Of a DNA stretch of 34,243 nucleotides, positions 1-7,449 are shown piece by piece; the first letter of the stretch is position 1; every line of letters starts with the position of its first letter. Both the position numbers and the translations under genes were made by a program. The notes under the pieces are model-generated. The model did not search any database, was not told the origin of the DNA, and saw nothing but the letters and a program-made list of their open reading frames with translations. Source of the DNA: Clostridiales bacterium (GTDB lineage Bacteria; Bacillota; Clostridia; Christensenellales; Pumilibacteraceae); assembly GCA_022508465.1 (NCBI GenBank), contig JAFLVB010000009.1, positions 1-34,243 on the forward strand, read 5' to 3'.

Positions 1-51
<51 letters not shown>

Positions 52-191
52 AAGAGTTAGACAGGCAATGGAGTCTGTCGAAACTAAATAAGACATAAGA
101 ACCTGCGAGCACATAGCAGTGGAAAACAATGCCTTAGGTCAGAGAAGACCTACGTAGCTAAACTGTTTATTAAGCCAAGTCTACAAGTAAT
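52..191 (+). other. 16S 3' trailer without tRNA or 23S
   Basis: This 140-base spacer follows the mature 16S end. It contains two small hairpins, GACAG/CTGTC (60-64 with 75-79) and TAGGTC/GACCTA (135-140 with 147-152), that could be processing signals. I see no tRNA cloverleaf and no 23S 5' end, and transcription appears to stop at the terminator immediately downstream. Confidence 0.6.
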
Positions 192-227
192 AAGCAACGG
201 ATGTTAAGCCGTTGCTTAATTTTTTTA
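192..227 (+). terminator. Intrinsic terminator after 16S rRNA
   Basis: A perfect 9-bp stem, AAGCAACGG (192-200) with CCGTTGCTT (209-217), has an 8-base loop and is followed by a T-rich tract (AATTTTTTTATTT). It is placed to end a 16S-only transcript. Confidence 0.88.
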
Positions 228-228
228 T

Positions 229-250
229 TTACTTTTTTGGAAAAAAGTAA
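229..250. repeat. 22-bp palindrome after the 16S terminator
   Basis: The arms TTACTTTTTT (229-238) and AAAAAAGTAA (241-250) are perfect inverted repeats around GG. The palindrome overlaps the T-run of the terminator and may give a second stop signal or simply flank the repeat region. Confidence 0.6.
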
Positions 251-298
251 GCAAAAAACTTTTAACCTTATGAAGCTCCTCTGTGCGGCGTAGAATAA

Positions 299-378
299 CC
301 TTATAATAGGCCTCCACCTCGAGGGGGAGGCTCCGCAGAGCGAGGAAGAATGACGAGCGTCGCGGTGGTGAGGGTGAA
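299..378 (+). repeat. Dispersed repeat family 1, copy A
   Basis: A CCTCCACCTC/GAGGGGGAGG hairpin (311-330) is followed by CTCCGCAGAGCGAGGA, then GACGAGCG and GCGGTGGTGAGGGTGAA. The same ordered blocks recur at 641-757 and, inverted, at 461-509. It has no coding capacity and looks like a MITE- or REP-type element. Confidence 0.7.
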
Positions 379-460
379 TTTAAATAAAGTTAATAGTTAT
401 TTGCATCTAAAAGCCATAGTATGTAGGCATAGTGCGCATTTAAATATGATTTAATTTTTT

Positions 461-509
461 TGACCCTCCACCACCTGCTATGCTACGCTCGCAGACGCCT
501 CCACCTTGA
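461..509 (-). repeat. Dispersed repeat family 1, copy B (inverted, short)
   Basis: Read on the minus strand this gives GGTGGAGGCGTCTGCGAGCG and then GGTGGTGGAGGGTCAA, the same order of blocks as copies A and C but without the leading hairpin arm. It appears to be a partial, diverged copy. Confidence 0.55.
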
Positions 510-570
510 CAAGCATAATCTACTGAATAGGCTAATTCCAAATGGTAGGCTCTCCATAAAGATATTCGCA

Positions 571-606
571 TAAGCAACGGGTGAAGTACTCCGACCGATT
601 AGTAAC
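571..606 (-). other. Possible remnant of a 23S rRNA 3' end
   Basis: The minus strand reads TTACTAATCGGTCGGAGTAC, which closely resembles the conserved last bases of Bacillota 23S rRNA (TACTAAT-CGGTCGAGG-like). It is followed by CCGTTGCTTA, the arm also found in the 16S terminator. Only about 20 bases are recognisable and upstream 23S sequence is not evident, so this is a degraded or recombined scrap if real. The comparison is from memory, without alignment. Confidence 0.4.
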
Positions 607-640
607 GATAGTAATTACTTTACGAATGAACAATAAAGAA

Positions 641-757
641 AGGCCTCCCCCTAACGTAAAGCTATTGTAGAAAATTACAGTTCGCCCGTTAGGGGCAGGG
701 GGAGGCTCCGCAAAGAGAGGAGCAACGCGACGAACGTGCGGTGGTGGGGGTGAACTT
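641..757 (+). repeat. Dispersed repeat family 1, copy C
   Basis: This copy has a longer stem: CCCCTAACG near 648-656 pairs with CGTTAGGGG at 687-695. It then continues with GGGGGAGGCTCCGCAAAGAG, ACGAACGTGCGGTGG and GGGGGTGAACTTT, matching copy A. Confidence 0.7.
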
Positions 758-789
758 TAATAATAACTTTATAAATTTTCTAAATACTA

Positions 790-818
790 TTGACAATTGC
801 AGATAACCGTGTTATAAT
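790..818 (+). promoter_or_regulatory. Consensus sigma-A promoter
   Basis: TTGACA (790-795) and TATAAT (813-818) are both perfect matches separated by 17 nt. The promoter lies about 50 bases before the zinc-ribbon/DUF805 gene. Confidence 0.9.
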
Positions 819-870
819 ATGCGCGATTTATCAATGCACACGCTAACAACTAATATAGGAGGTAAAAGTA

Positions 871-1494
871 ATGAAGTGTAGTGTTTGCGGCACGGAACTG
901 CCTAATGACGCAAAGTTTTGCTCTAAATGCGGTAGCAATGTTGCCGAGCAGCCAAACGAAGCAAATAACAATATTGTTTATTGTTCTAACTGCGGCAAGC
1001 CTGTTGACCCGAGTCTTCCATATTGCCTTAATTGCGGCTTTAAAGTTGAAGGCAATAATGCAATTCCCGAAAAAGTTGGCTTTGTTGAGGCATATAGGCT
1101 TTATTGGAAGAATTATTTTAAATTTACCGGTAGGTCGGGTGTATCGGAATATTGGTTTGTAGTTCTATGGGATTTTATAATAGGCATTGCTATATCTCTT
1201 ATCCAAAGATTTTCAGGCTTTACTACTTGGTATAGTGACTTAGTAGAACATTATTTTTCGGGTGGAGACATACCGACAATTGCGCCTTTTGCCATAGTCG
1301 TAGCCGTCATAGTTTATATGTGGGAGCTTGCTAATCTTATTCCCGGATTAGCGTTGACAGTGCGCAGATTGCATGATACAGGGAAAAGCGGTTGGTATAT
1401 ATTAATGTGGCTGATTCCTTTTGTAGGCTGGATATTCGTCCTTGTAGCGCTTATCAAGCAGTCCCAACCGTGTCGTAATCAATATAATGACTAA
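871..1494 (+). CDS. Zinc-ribbon and DUF805 membrane protein
   Basis: This 207-residue protein has two N-terminal zinc ribbons (C3/C6...C17/C20 and C38/C41...C52/C55), each ending in CG, followed by a membrane domain of the DUF805 family. DUF805 hallmarks visible are the aromatic FTGRSGVSEYWF segment (about residues 90-101) and the RRLHDTGKSGWY motif (about 166-177) before the last hydrophobic helix. About four membrane segments are likely. The role of DUF805 proteins is poorly defined. The gene stands alone between a perfect sigma-A promoter and a terminator. AGGAGGT at 857-863 sets the ATG at 871. Confidence 0.88.
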   Translation: MKCSVCGTELPNDAKFCSKCGSNVAEQPNEANNNIVYCSNCGKPVDPSLPYCLNCGFKVEGNNAIPEKVGFVEAYRLYWKNYFKFTGRSGVSEYWFVVLWDFIIGIAISLIQRFSGFTTWYSDLVEHYFSGGDIPTIAPFAIVVAVIVYMWELANLIPGLALTVRRLHDTGKSGWYILMWLIPFVGWIFVLVALIKQSQPCRNQYND

Positions 1495-1495
1495 T

Positions 1496-1528
1496 AAAAA
1501 CCGAGGAGAGATCCTCGGTTTTTTGTTT
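1496..1528 (+). terminator. Intrinsic terminator of the DUF805 gene
   Basis: CCGAGGA (1501-1507) pairs with TCCTCGG (1512-1518) around a GAGA loop, flanked by A5 upstream and TTTTTT downstream. Confidence 0.92.
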
Positions 1529-1533
1529 TACAA

Positions 1534-1570
1534 ACCTTATAATAGGCCGCTCGCCAACTAGGGAGGCCTT
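1534..1570 (+). repeat. Truncated piece of dispersed repeat family 1
   Basis: AACCTTATAATAGGCC at 1534-1549 is identical to the left flank of copy A (297-312). It is then followed by an unrelated AGGGAGGCC segment instead of the repeat body. This suggests a deleted copy or a shared insertion target. Confidence 0.5.
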
Positions 1571-1608
1571 TCGTATGGATGGTAAACAATCATTTTTACA
1601 AAATTTTC

Positions 1609-1637
1609 TTGACTAACACGACTAATTATGATATACT
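1609..1637 (+). promoter_or_regulatory. Sigma-A promoter of the oligopeptidase operon
   Basis: TTGACT (1609-1614) and TATACT (1632-1637) are separated by 17 nt and lie just upstream of the ribosome-binding site at 1645-1650. Confidence 0.8.
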
Positions 1638-1654
1638 TATAAATGGAGGTTAAT

Positions 1655-3334
1655 ATGAAAGTTAAAGATTTACCGTATAAAAGATTTGACATAAATAAAG
1701 CCGAGGCTGTTATAAAAGAGAACACCGAGGCTGTTAAAAACGCTAAAAACGTGGACGAGGTGCTTAAAGCTCACGATAACGTGCTTAATGCAGTTTCCGA
1801 ATTTTCTACAATGGGCTCGCTTGCGTATACAAGATATACACTCAATACCTTTGACGAGTTTTACTTAAAAGAGCGCGAATACAACGATTCTATTGCGCCG
1901 CTCCTTACCGAGCTTATGAACGACTTTGGCAAGGCAATGCTAAATAGTCCGTTTATTGATGAGCTCAAAAAGGTGCTTAACCCATTAGTTTTTGAGAAGT
2001 ATAAAATCCTTGCTGCATCATCGGACCCGCGCATTATAGAGGATAGACAAAAAGAGGCTGAAATCGTAGGCGAGTACAGCAAACTTATGGCAGAAATGAA
2101 CTTTGAGTTTAACGGTGAGGAAATGCCTCTCTCGGTACTCCGTGGCTACTTGAACGAGGGCGATCGCAACGTTCGCAAGGCAGCTTGCGAAGCAATGGGC
2201 AAGGGGCTAAAGAAGCACGCCGCTCAGCTTGACGATATTTTCGATAGGCTTGTTCATGTCAGACATAATATGGCGAAAAAGCTCGGCTACGACAACTTTG
2301 TCGAGCTCGGCTACCTTAATATGGAGCGTATGGACTACAACCGCGACATGGTGGAAAATTTCCGTAAGAGCGTATTAACCGACCTTGTGCCTGCCATCAC
2401 CGATATGAAAAAGCAGCTTGCCGCTAAGCTTGGTATCAAGGACTATATGTTCTACGACGACGGGGTATGCTTCACCGACGGCGAGCCCAAACCGGTTATC
2501 GACAAGGACGAGATTTTCCGTCAGGCACAAATTATGTATAATGAAATGTCGCCCGAAATCGGCAAGTTTATGAAGTCTATGCTTGACGCCGAGGCGTTTG
2601 ATGTAGACGCGCGTAAGGGTAAGTGGGGCGGCGGATATTGCACGACTTTTGAAGATTATAAGCAAGTGTTTATTCTTGCAAACTTTAATGGCTCGTCCGA
2701 CGATATCGACGTAATAACTCACGAATTCGGACATGCGATTGCTATGGACATGGCACTCAATACCGGTGACAGAGAGCTTGGCATAGGCGGCAGCGAAACA
2801 GCCGAGTGCCACTCTATGAGTATGGAATTTTTGTCTTGGCCGTATATGGACAGATTCTTTGGTAAGGATGCAGACAAGTATAGATACAAGCATTTGATGT
2901 TCTCGCTCAGCTTTATTCCGTACGGCACGATAGTAGACGAGTTCCAGCATATAGTTTATAGTAATCCCGATATGACTCCCGCGCAGCGCAACGAGGCTTA
3001 CTTAGAGCTCGAACGCAAGTACAGACCGTATCTCAGCTATGACGGCATTCCGTATCTCGAGGAAGGCACTCGCTGGCAGTACCAGATGCACATTTTCGAG
3101 ACTCCATTCTACTATATAGACTACTGCTTGGCGCAGACCGTAGCGCTCGGATTTTTAGTAGAGTCGCGTAAGGATTATAATGATGCACTTAGACGCTACC
3201 TTGAATTTTGCAGAGCGGGCGGACAAATTCTGTTCAGCCAACTTTGCAAGCGTGCGGGACTTGTATCTCCGTTCGAGAAGGGTGCGCTTAAAAAGATAGC
3301 GGACGAAGTTCCTCAGCTTCTCAAGGAGTTATAA
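1655..3334 (+). CDS. M3-family zinc oligoendopeptidase
   Basis: This 559-residue cytoplasmic metallopeptidase is predicted to cleave short peptides. The zinc site is HEFGH at residues 356-360, with the third ligand expected in the downstream GGSETAECHSMSMEF segment, whose Glu residues follow the HExxH site at the usual M3 distance. The sequence resembles the M3 subgroup often annotated as 'M3 family, not PepF' more than classical PepF, so no symbol is given. An in-frame ATG at 1643 is part of the ribosome-binding site (ATGGAGGT), so 1655 is the real start. It has no signal peptide and is followed one base later by a small membrane-protein gene. Confidence 0.93.
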   Translation: MKVKDLPYKRFDINKAEAVIKENTEAVKNAKNVDEVLKAHDNVLNAVSEFSTMGSLAYTRYTLNTFDEFYLKEREYNDSIAPLLTELMNDFGKAMLNSPFIDELKKVLNPLVFEKYKILAASSDPRIIEDRQKEAEIVGEYSKLMAEMNFEFNGEEMPLSVLRGYLNEGDRNVRKAACEAMGKGLKKHAAQLDDIFDRLVHVRHNMAKKLGYDNFVELGYLNMERMDYNRDMVENFRKSVLTDLVPAITDMKKQLAAKLGIKDYMFYDDGVCFTDGEPKPVIDKDEIFRQAQIMYNEMSPEIGKFMKSMLDAEAFDVDARKGKWGGGYCTTFEDYKQVFILANFNGSSDDIDVITHEFGHAIAMDMALNTGDRELGIGGSETAECHSMSMEFLSWPYMDRFFGKDADKYRYKHLMFSLSFIPYGTIVDEFQHIVYSNPDMTPAQRNEAYLELERKYRPYLSYDGIPYLEEGTRWQYQMHIFETPFYYIDYCLAQTVALGFLVESRKDYNDALRRYLEFCRAGGQILFSQLCKRAGLVSPFEKGALKKIADEVPQLLKEL

Positions 3335-3335
3335 T

Positions 3336-3740
3336 ATGGCGGACGAAGAAAAGAACGAACAGCAGACTGGGAACGAGACTCCAAACACCGAAAATGAGGC
3401 ACCTCAAACAGAAACTGAATCTAAAACTGCCAAGAAAAAGCCGACTTACAGCGAAAAGGCGGAGTTTAAAACTGCGGTAAACGATCCCGATTTGCTTATT
3501 CAGCCTTACAAGCCTGTAGAAGGCGAGGCTCTCACTATCAAATGTCCACACTGCGGTGAGGAAATGCCTTCGTCTATCGACACTTGCGTCAATTGCGGAC
3601 ACTATCTCAAAACTGGTGAAAAACGCTACAAGCCGATGGACGAAAAGAAAATGAAGAAGATCAGATGGACAATCGGAATTATCCTCATGGTCGGAATAAT
3701 CATCTACTTCTTTATAGTCAAGCCAATGTTAGGCTCTTGA
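3336..3740 (+). CDS. Small zinc-ribbon tail-anchored membrane protein
   Basis: This 134-residue protein has three parts: a low-complexity Glu/Thr/Asn-rich N-terminus (about 1-35), a single zinc ribbon (C70-P-H-C73 ... C84-V-N-C87), and one hydrophobic helix near residues 110-128 with almost nothing after it. It would be a tail-anchored protein facing the cytoplasm. The start lies one base after the peptidase stop (TAATATG), and AAGGAG within the end of the peptidase gene serves as its ribosome-binding site, so the two are co-transcribed. I do not recognise a family beyond the zinc ribbon, and the function is unknown. Confidence 0.82.
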   Translation: MADEEKNEQQTGNETPNTENEAPQTETESKTAKKKPTYSEKAEFKTAVNDPDLLIQPYKPVEGEALTIKCPHCGEEMPSSIDTCVNCGHYLKTGEKRYKPMDEKKMKKIRWTIGIILMVGIIIYFFIVKPMLGS

Positions 3741-3777
3741 TATTACAAATACTTTAAAACTTAATTAAACATCAATA

Positions 3778-3808
3778 AAAAAATCCCTTGTTTATCAAGG
3801 GATTTTTT
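3778..3808. terminator. Intrinsic terminator of the oligopeptidase operon
   Basis: AATCCCTTG (3782-3790) pairs with CAAGGGATT (3796-3804), with A-runs before and T-runs after. It works on the plus strand and could also act on the minus strand. Confidence 0.9.
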
Positions 3809-3834
3809 ATTTGTAGCGTTTTTGTTTGGTATAC

Positions 3835-3866
3835 AAAAAAGTCTCCCACAAGGGGAGACTTTTTTA
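3835..3866 (-). terminator. Intrinsic terminator of iorAB (bidirectional form)
   Basis: GTCTCCC (3841-3847) pairs with GGGAGAC (3853-3859). AAAAAA at 3835-3840 gives the U-run for minus-strand transcripts arriving from iorB, and TTTTTT lies on the other side. Confidence 0.88.
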
Positions 3867-3875
3867 TAGTAACAA

Positions 3876-4451
3876 TTATTTGCTAAGTTCGATACCGCGC
3901 TTGATTGCAGCCTTGTTGAGCTCAATAAATTGCGGTTTTACGTTTTCGGTAAGGATGGTGTCCCAATCGATATGTGTAAGGTTCATCGAGCCGATGATAG
4001 TGCCGAGCAAAATCATGTTCATAACCTTGGGGCTACCGATCTTTTCTGCCTCTTTGTTAGCGTCGATAACGGTAGTATCAGCAAAGCGTTTAAGCTCTTC
4101 TATAATGCCGGTGGGGTACTCAACCTGACCCGAAGTGATGGGTATACCGGGGATCTCATAGTCATTGACAAAGATCTTGCCGCCCTTTTTGAGATAGTCG
4201 AGGTAACGGAGCGCCTCCATTTTCTCGAATGCGACAATGACGTCGGCTTGACCAAGCTCGATAACAGGGGAGTAAACCTTGTCTTCCGAATATCTGATAT
4301 GCGAAGTAACCGATCCGCCGCGTTGGCTCATACCGTGAATTTCGCTCATTTTAACGTCGTAATTGGCTTTTTGGAGGCCGAGGGTGAGAATCTTGCTGGC
4401 AAGAATAGTACCTTGACCGCCGACGCCTACTAAAAGAATATTTTTAGTCAT
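3876..4451 (-). CDS. iorB: Indolepyruvate:ferredoxin oxidoreductase, beta subunit
   Basis: This 191-residue gamma-domain-type subunit of the 2-oxoacid:ferredoxin oxidoreductase family works with IorA to oxidise aryl pyruvates (from Trp, Phe or Tyr transamination) to aryl-acetyl-CoA with reduction of ferredoxin. Family features visible are the N-terminal ILLVGVGGQGTILASKIL nucleotide-binding-like motif (residues 5-22) and the SEIHGMSQRGGSV motif (about 36-48). The length is typical. An AAGGAGGA site sits in the 14-base gap after iorA. The aminotransferase gene downstream in the window could supply such substrates, but the two are not co-transcribed. Confidence 0.95.
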   Translation of the reverse strand: MTKNILLVGVGGQGTILASKILTLGLQKANYDVKMSEIHGMSQRGGSVTSHIRYSEDKVYSPVIELGQADVIVAFEKMEALRYLDYLKKGGKIFVNDYEIPGIPITSGQVEYPTGIIEELKRFADTTVIDANKEAEKIGSPKVMNMILLGTIIGSMNLTHIDWDTILTENVKPQFIELNKAAIKRGIELSK

Positions 4452-4465
4452 AGCTTAAGTCCTCC

Positions 4466-6259
4466 TTAATTTATTGCCGCTTTGGGGCAGATCTGCTTGC
4501 AGACCGTGCAGCCTACGCACATAGTGTCGTCGATAACAGCCTTTTTGTCTTTGAGCGAGATAGCGGGGCAGCCACTACGCAAACAAGCCTTGCAGCCAAT
4601 GCACTTGTCGCTGTCAACCTTGCATCTGTTTTGGTAAACGTTAGGCCATTCGTTCTTGTCGTGCATACTCATCTTTTTGAGAACGCAGGGGTAGCGGGTG
4701 ATGATAACGCTGGGCTCGTTAAGAGAAATTGCCCAATCGAATGTCTCGCGTACGAGTTTAAGGTCGTTGGGGTCGATAACGCGAATATTCTTGATGCCGA
4801 GCGCTTTAACGATGCCTTCGATATCAACGATTTCGGTGGGCTCGCCCTGAGCGGTGAAGCCTGTACCGGGGTTTTGCTGATGTCCTGTCATACCGGTGAT
4901 GCGGTTGTCGAGAATAACGCTTATGGCAGTTCCCTTGTTGTAAACAATGTCAAGGAGCGAGGTCATACCGCTGTGGAAGAAGGTGGAGTCGCCAAGCACG
5001 CCAACAACACGCTTTTTGTTACCTTCGACCATATCGAGAACCTTTTGAATGCCGTTAGCGCCGCTTATCGATGCGCCCATGCAGCAGTTGCAGTCCATAG
5101 CGTTGTACGGAGAAGCAAAGCCGAGGGTGTAGCAGCCGATGTCACCGGACACGATAACGTCCTTGCGCTTGCCAAGCTCATAGAAGAAACCTCTGTGCGG
5201 GCAGCCTGCACAAAGTGCGGGAGGACGACCGACAACCTTAGAGCGGTCATAGGAGGGGACAACAACGTCCTTGCCTGTAACAGCCTTGCGGATAACGTCG
5301 GAAGTAAGTTCGCCAAAAGCAGGCAAGAATCTGCTTCCGTCCGGAGCGTACTTGCCATAACAAATGTGCTTAAATCCGAGCATCTTAACAGCATCTTCTA
5401 TGTACTCGTCGTTTTCTTCTATAATATAAACTTTCTTAAGACCTTTAAGGAAGTTTTCCATAAGGGTCATGGGAAGGGGATAGCTGAATCCTATTTTAAG
5501 GTAATTGGCGTCACTACCAAAGACTTCCTTAGCGTAGTTGATAGCCATACCGCTTGCGATAACGCCGACATCCTTGCCGTTGTCCTCGATAGTGTTCCAC
5601 TCGCAATTGTTGGAGTAGGCTTTAAGTGCGTCAAGACGCTTTTCAACTTCAGCTCTACGAACTCTTGCATTAGCAGGTACGCAAACATACTTGGAAGCGT
5701 TCTTTACATAAGGAACAATTTCTTTTTCTTGTCTCGGCTCAAGTTCAACGAGGCTCTTAGAGTGGCAGACACGAGTTGTTACCCTGATAAGTACGGGAGT
5801 TTCGTGCTTTTCGCTCATCTCAAAGGCGAATTTGGTCATCGCCTTGCACTCGCTTGAGTCTGCGGGCTCGAACATAGGAACTTTTGCGTGACGCGCATAG
5901 TTACGGTTGTCCTGCTCGTTCTGGGACGAATGTTGTCCCGGCTCATCGGCAGTAACCACTACAAGACCGGCATTGCCACCGGTGTATGCGATTGTAAAAA
6001 ACGGGTCGGCAGCTACGTTGAGACCAACGTGCTTCATACTTGCAAAGCTGCGCGCTCCGCCAATGGATGCGCCAAATGCAACTTCCAAGGCAACCTTTTC
6101 GTTGGGCGACCACTGAGCTGAAATCTCTTTGTAGGTAGCGATGTTTTCCAAAATTTCGGTGCTGGGTGTGCCCGGATAAGCGGCAGCAAAGCGAACGCCG
6201 GCTTCATAAACGCCGCGTGCAATAGCTTCGTTGCCCGTCATAAGTTGTTGTTTAGACAT
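4466..6259 (-). CDS. iorA: Indolepyruvate:ferredoxin oxidoreductase, alpha subunit
   Basis: The catalytic subunit (597 aa) combines the N-terminal pyruvate:ferredoxin-oxidoreductase-like domain (AAYPGTPSTEI near residues 26-36), a C-terminal TPP-binding domain with GDSTFF at 423-428 and the downstream Asn of the TPP/Mg motif, and a terminal 2[4Fe-4S] ferredoxin domain. The ferredoxin cysteines are C553/C556/C559/C564 and C581/C584/C587/C591. The reaction is aryl-pyruvate + CoA + oxidised ferredoxin to aryl-acetyl-CoA + CO2. The oxygen-sensitive chemistry implies an anaerobe. GGAGG precedes the ATG at 6257-6259, and a perfect promoter lies upstream. Confidence 0.97.
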   Translation of the reverse strand: MSKQQLMTGNEAIARGVYEAGVRFAAAYPGTPSTEILENIATYKEISAQWSPNEKVALEVAFGASIGGARSFASMKHVGLNVAADPFFTIAYTGGNAGLVVVTADEPGQHSSQNEQDNRNYARHAKVPMFEPADSSECKAMTKFAFEMSEKHETPVLIRVTTRVCHSKSLVELEPRQEKEIVPYVKNASKYVCVPANARVRRAEVEKRLDALKAYSNNCEWNTIEDNGKDVGVIASGMAINYAKEVFGSDANYLKIGFSYPLPMTLMENFLKGLKKVYIIEENDEYIEDAVKMLGFKHICYGKYAPDGSRFLPAFGELTSDVIRKAVTGKDVVVPSYDRSKVVGRPPALCAGCPHRGFFYELGKRKDVIVSGDIGCYTLGFASPYNAMDCNCCMGASISGANGIQKVLDMVEGNKKRVVGVLGDSTFFHSGMTSLLDIVYNKGTAISVILDNRITGMTGHQQNPGTGFTAQGEPTEIVDIEGIVKALGIKNIRVIDPNDLKLVRETFDWAISLNEPSVIITRYPCVLKKMSMHDKNEWPNVYQNRCKVDSDKCIGCKACLRSGCPAISLKDKKAVIDDTMCVGCTVCKQICPKAAIN

Positions 6260-6292
6260 TTATAACCTCCAAGTCTTATACTAACTTATGAT

Positions 6293-6321
6293 ATTATACA
6301 TTATAAAAAATATTTTGTCAA
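6293..6321 (-). promoter_or_regulatory. Consensus sigma-A promoter of iorAB
   Basis: Read on the minus strand, TTGACA (6321-6316) and TATAAT (6298-6293) are both perfect with a 17-nt spacer, about 35 bases before the iorA start codon. Confidence 0.9.
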
Positions 6322-6554
6322 ATTTTAAATGATAAGTTTTTAAATTAACATTAATTATGTAAAGCACTTTTGAGCGCAAAAAAGTTCCAAAATGCGTTTT
6401 ATGAAGCGTACAAATAACCTTAAAGTGAGCCCTCCACCTTGAGGGGGAGGGTGGCTGCGCTCAGCCGAGCGAAGCTTAGTGACTGAGGGGCTGTAAGGAT
6501 TTCCAATATTCCTTCTTTGCTGTGGGTGAGCTTAGAAAATTTATAAAAAAGTAG
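6322..6554. other. Divergent intergenic region with a repeat
   Basis: The gene-free stretch between the iorAB promoter and the lipoprotein promoter is AT-rich. Its only distinct structure is the G/C-rich repeat at 6429-6493. No further gene or regulator site is recognised. Confidence 0.5.
6429..6493 (+). repeat. Dispersed repeat family 2, copy A
   Basis: A CCTCCACCTT/GAGGGGGAGG arm pair is followed by GTGGCTGCGCTCAGCCGAGC and GACTGAGGGGCTG. The same blocks in the same order recur at 19714-19808. The pattern resembles the common non-coding 'GGGAGCTGGC...GACTGAGGGA' interspersed repeats of gut Clostridia genomes, a comparison made from memory. Confidence 0.7.
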
Positions 6555-6583
6555 TTGACAAATGTAATTATTTGCGCTATAAT
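6555..6583 (+). promoter_or_regulatory. Consensus sigma-A promoter of the lipoprotein gene
   Basis: TTGACA (6555-6560) and TATAAT (6578-6583) are both perfect with a 17-nt spacer. A longer reading frame that begins at this TTG is therefore an artefact. Confidence 0.9.
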
Positions 6584-6623
6584 TAATACAGATAATACAG
6601 ATTTGACTTCAAGGAGGTTAGAC

Positions 6624-7289
6624 ATGAAACAAAAAAAGATTGTTATTGTCGCATTAGTCTTGGCTGTTATAGCCGTTATTTCCGGCTGTGGGAATGGAAG
6701 TAGGCTTAATTATGGCTTTGGTACGACAGACGAGGTTCCTCATCGAATAGATATTGGAGTAAAAAGTAAGAAAACGGATTTTTCAATCGACAATATTACT
6801 TTGGACTTTTATTATGGAAGTGAGAAAAAATTAGACAATGTGATATTAGGTTATCAAGACATTAAACCGGTAGGCGTCGGGGTTTACTTTGCTAATGTAA
6901 AAGATTTTAATGCTGTGTGCGTTGGTACGAATTTTCAAGTTAAAGACTATGCAGATATTGACGGGCTATATTTCGTTAAATTTATCGGATTAGACGAATA
7001 CAATTCGGGCAAATATAATGTTAAATATTCTTGGCTTAGGACGCGATTTAACCATAAGGAAACTTTGACCGTGCCGTCGAGCGTCATACTGCCGATTGAA
7101 GCTTATGAGGACAAAGAGCAAAAAACGCAGTTTTGTCTTGCGGTAATTGAGATAGTTTATCTTGAGAATAAAGGCGTTTATAGTGGAAATTATGCAAGCT
7201 CTTTGGATATTAAATATGATTATATAGATGAAGCTAACGTACATTTATCTTATCCACGACGCACGAGTAGTGGCATGTCCCCACAATAG
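6624..7289 (+). CDS. Predicted lipoprotein of unknown function
   Basis: This 221-residue protein has a lipoprotein signal: a basic MKQKK start, a hydrophobic core (residues 6-18) and a lipobox ISGC with Cys22. The mature part starts GNGSRLNYGFG and is a beta-rich, polar domain of about 200 residues that I do not recognise. It ends with a short Ser/Arg/Pro tail. AGGAGGT (6612-6618) places the start at ATG 6624. It is transcribed alone from a perfect promoter. The predicted location is the outer face of the cytoplasmic membrane. Confidence 0.8.
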   Translation: MKQKKIVIVALVLAVIAVISGCGNGSRLNYGFGTTDEVPHRIDIGVKSKKTDFSIDNITLDFYYGSEKKLDNVILGYQDIKPVGVGVYFANVKDFNAVCVGTNFQVKDYADIDGLYFVKFIGLDEYNSGKYNVKYSWLRTRFNHKETLTVPSSVILPIEAYEDKEQKTQFCLAVIEIVYLENKGVYSGNYASSLDIKYDYIDEANVHLSYPRRTSSGMSPQ

Positions 7290-7449
7290 ATTAAATAATA
7301 GCATTAAGCCGTGCAGTAGGTTTAAAATTTATATTAGCGTCATCTCGTATCTTTTGCTTTAAGCGGCTCCATATAAATGTATAAAAAAATACCTGGAAGC
7401 ATATATTTTAACGGAATATAATGCAGGTATAAATGAGGGAAAGAATGAG

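Larger units (their letters stand above)
228..789. other. Gene-free interval rich in dispersed repeats
   Basis: No coding region with a ribosome-binding site was found in these ~560 bases. The interval holds a 22-bp palindrome, three copies (two direct, one inverted) of a G/C-rich repeat, and a short inverted match to the 3' end of 23S rRNA. The sequence between these is AT-rich and featureless. Confidence 0.6.

Noticed and set aside
52..191. tRNA in the 16S trailer
   Set aside because: Small hairpins are present but no cloverleaf with a T-loop GTTCRA-type motif or acceptor pairing.
299..757. Insertion sequence
   Set aside because: Repeats have no transposase reading frame and no clear target-site duplications; kept only as a non-coding repeat family.
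2375..2950. 191-residue minus-strand open frame
   Set aside because: It is antisense to the zinc-site region of the M3 peptidase; no support.
4631..5857. 408-residue open frame on the plus strand
   Set aside because: It lies wholly antisense to iorA, has no promoter or ribosome-binding site, and its product has no recognisable domain; a shadow of iorA codon bias.
6555..6623. Upstream extension of the lipoprotein starting at TTG 6555
   Set aside because: The TTG is the -35 box of a perfect promoter, and the signal peptide begins at ATG 6624 after AGGAGGT.
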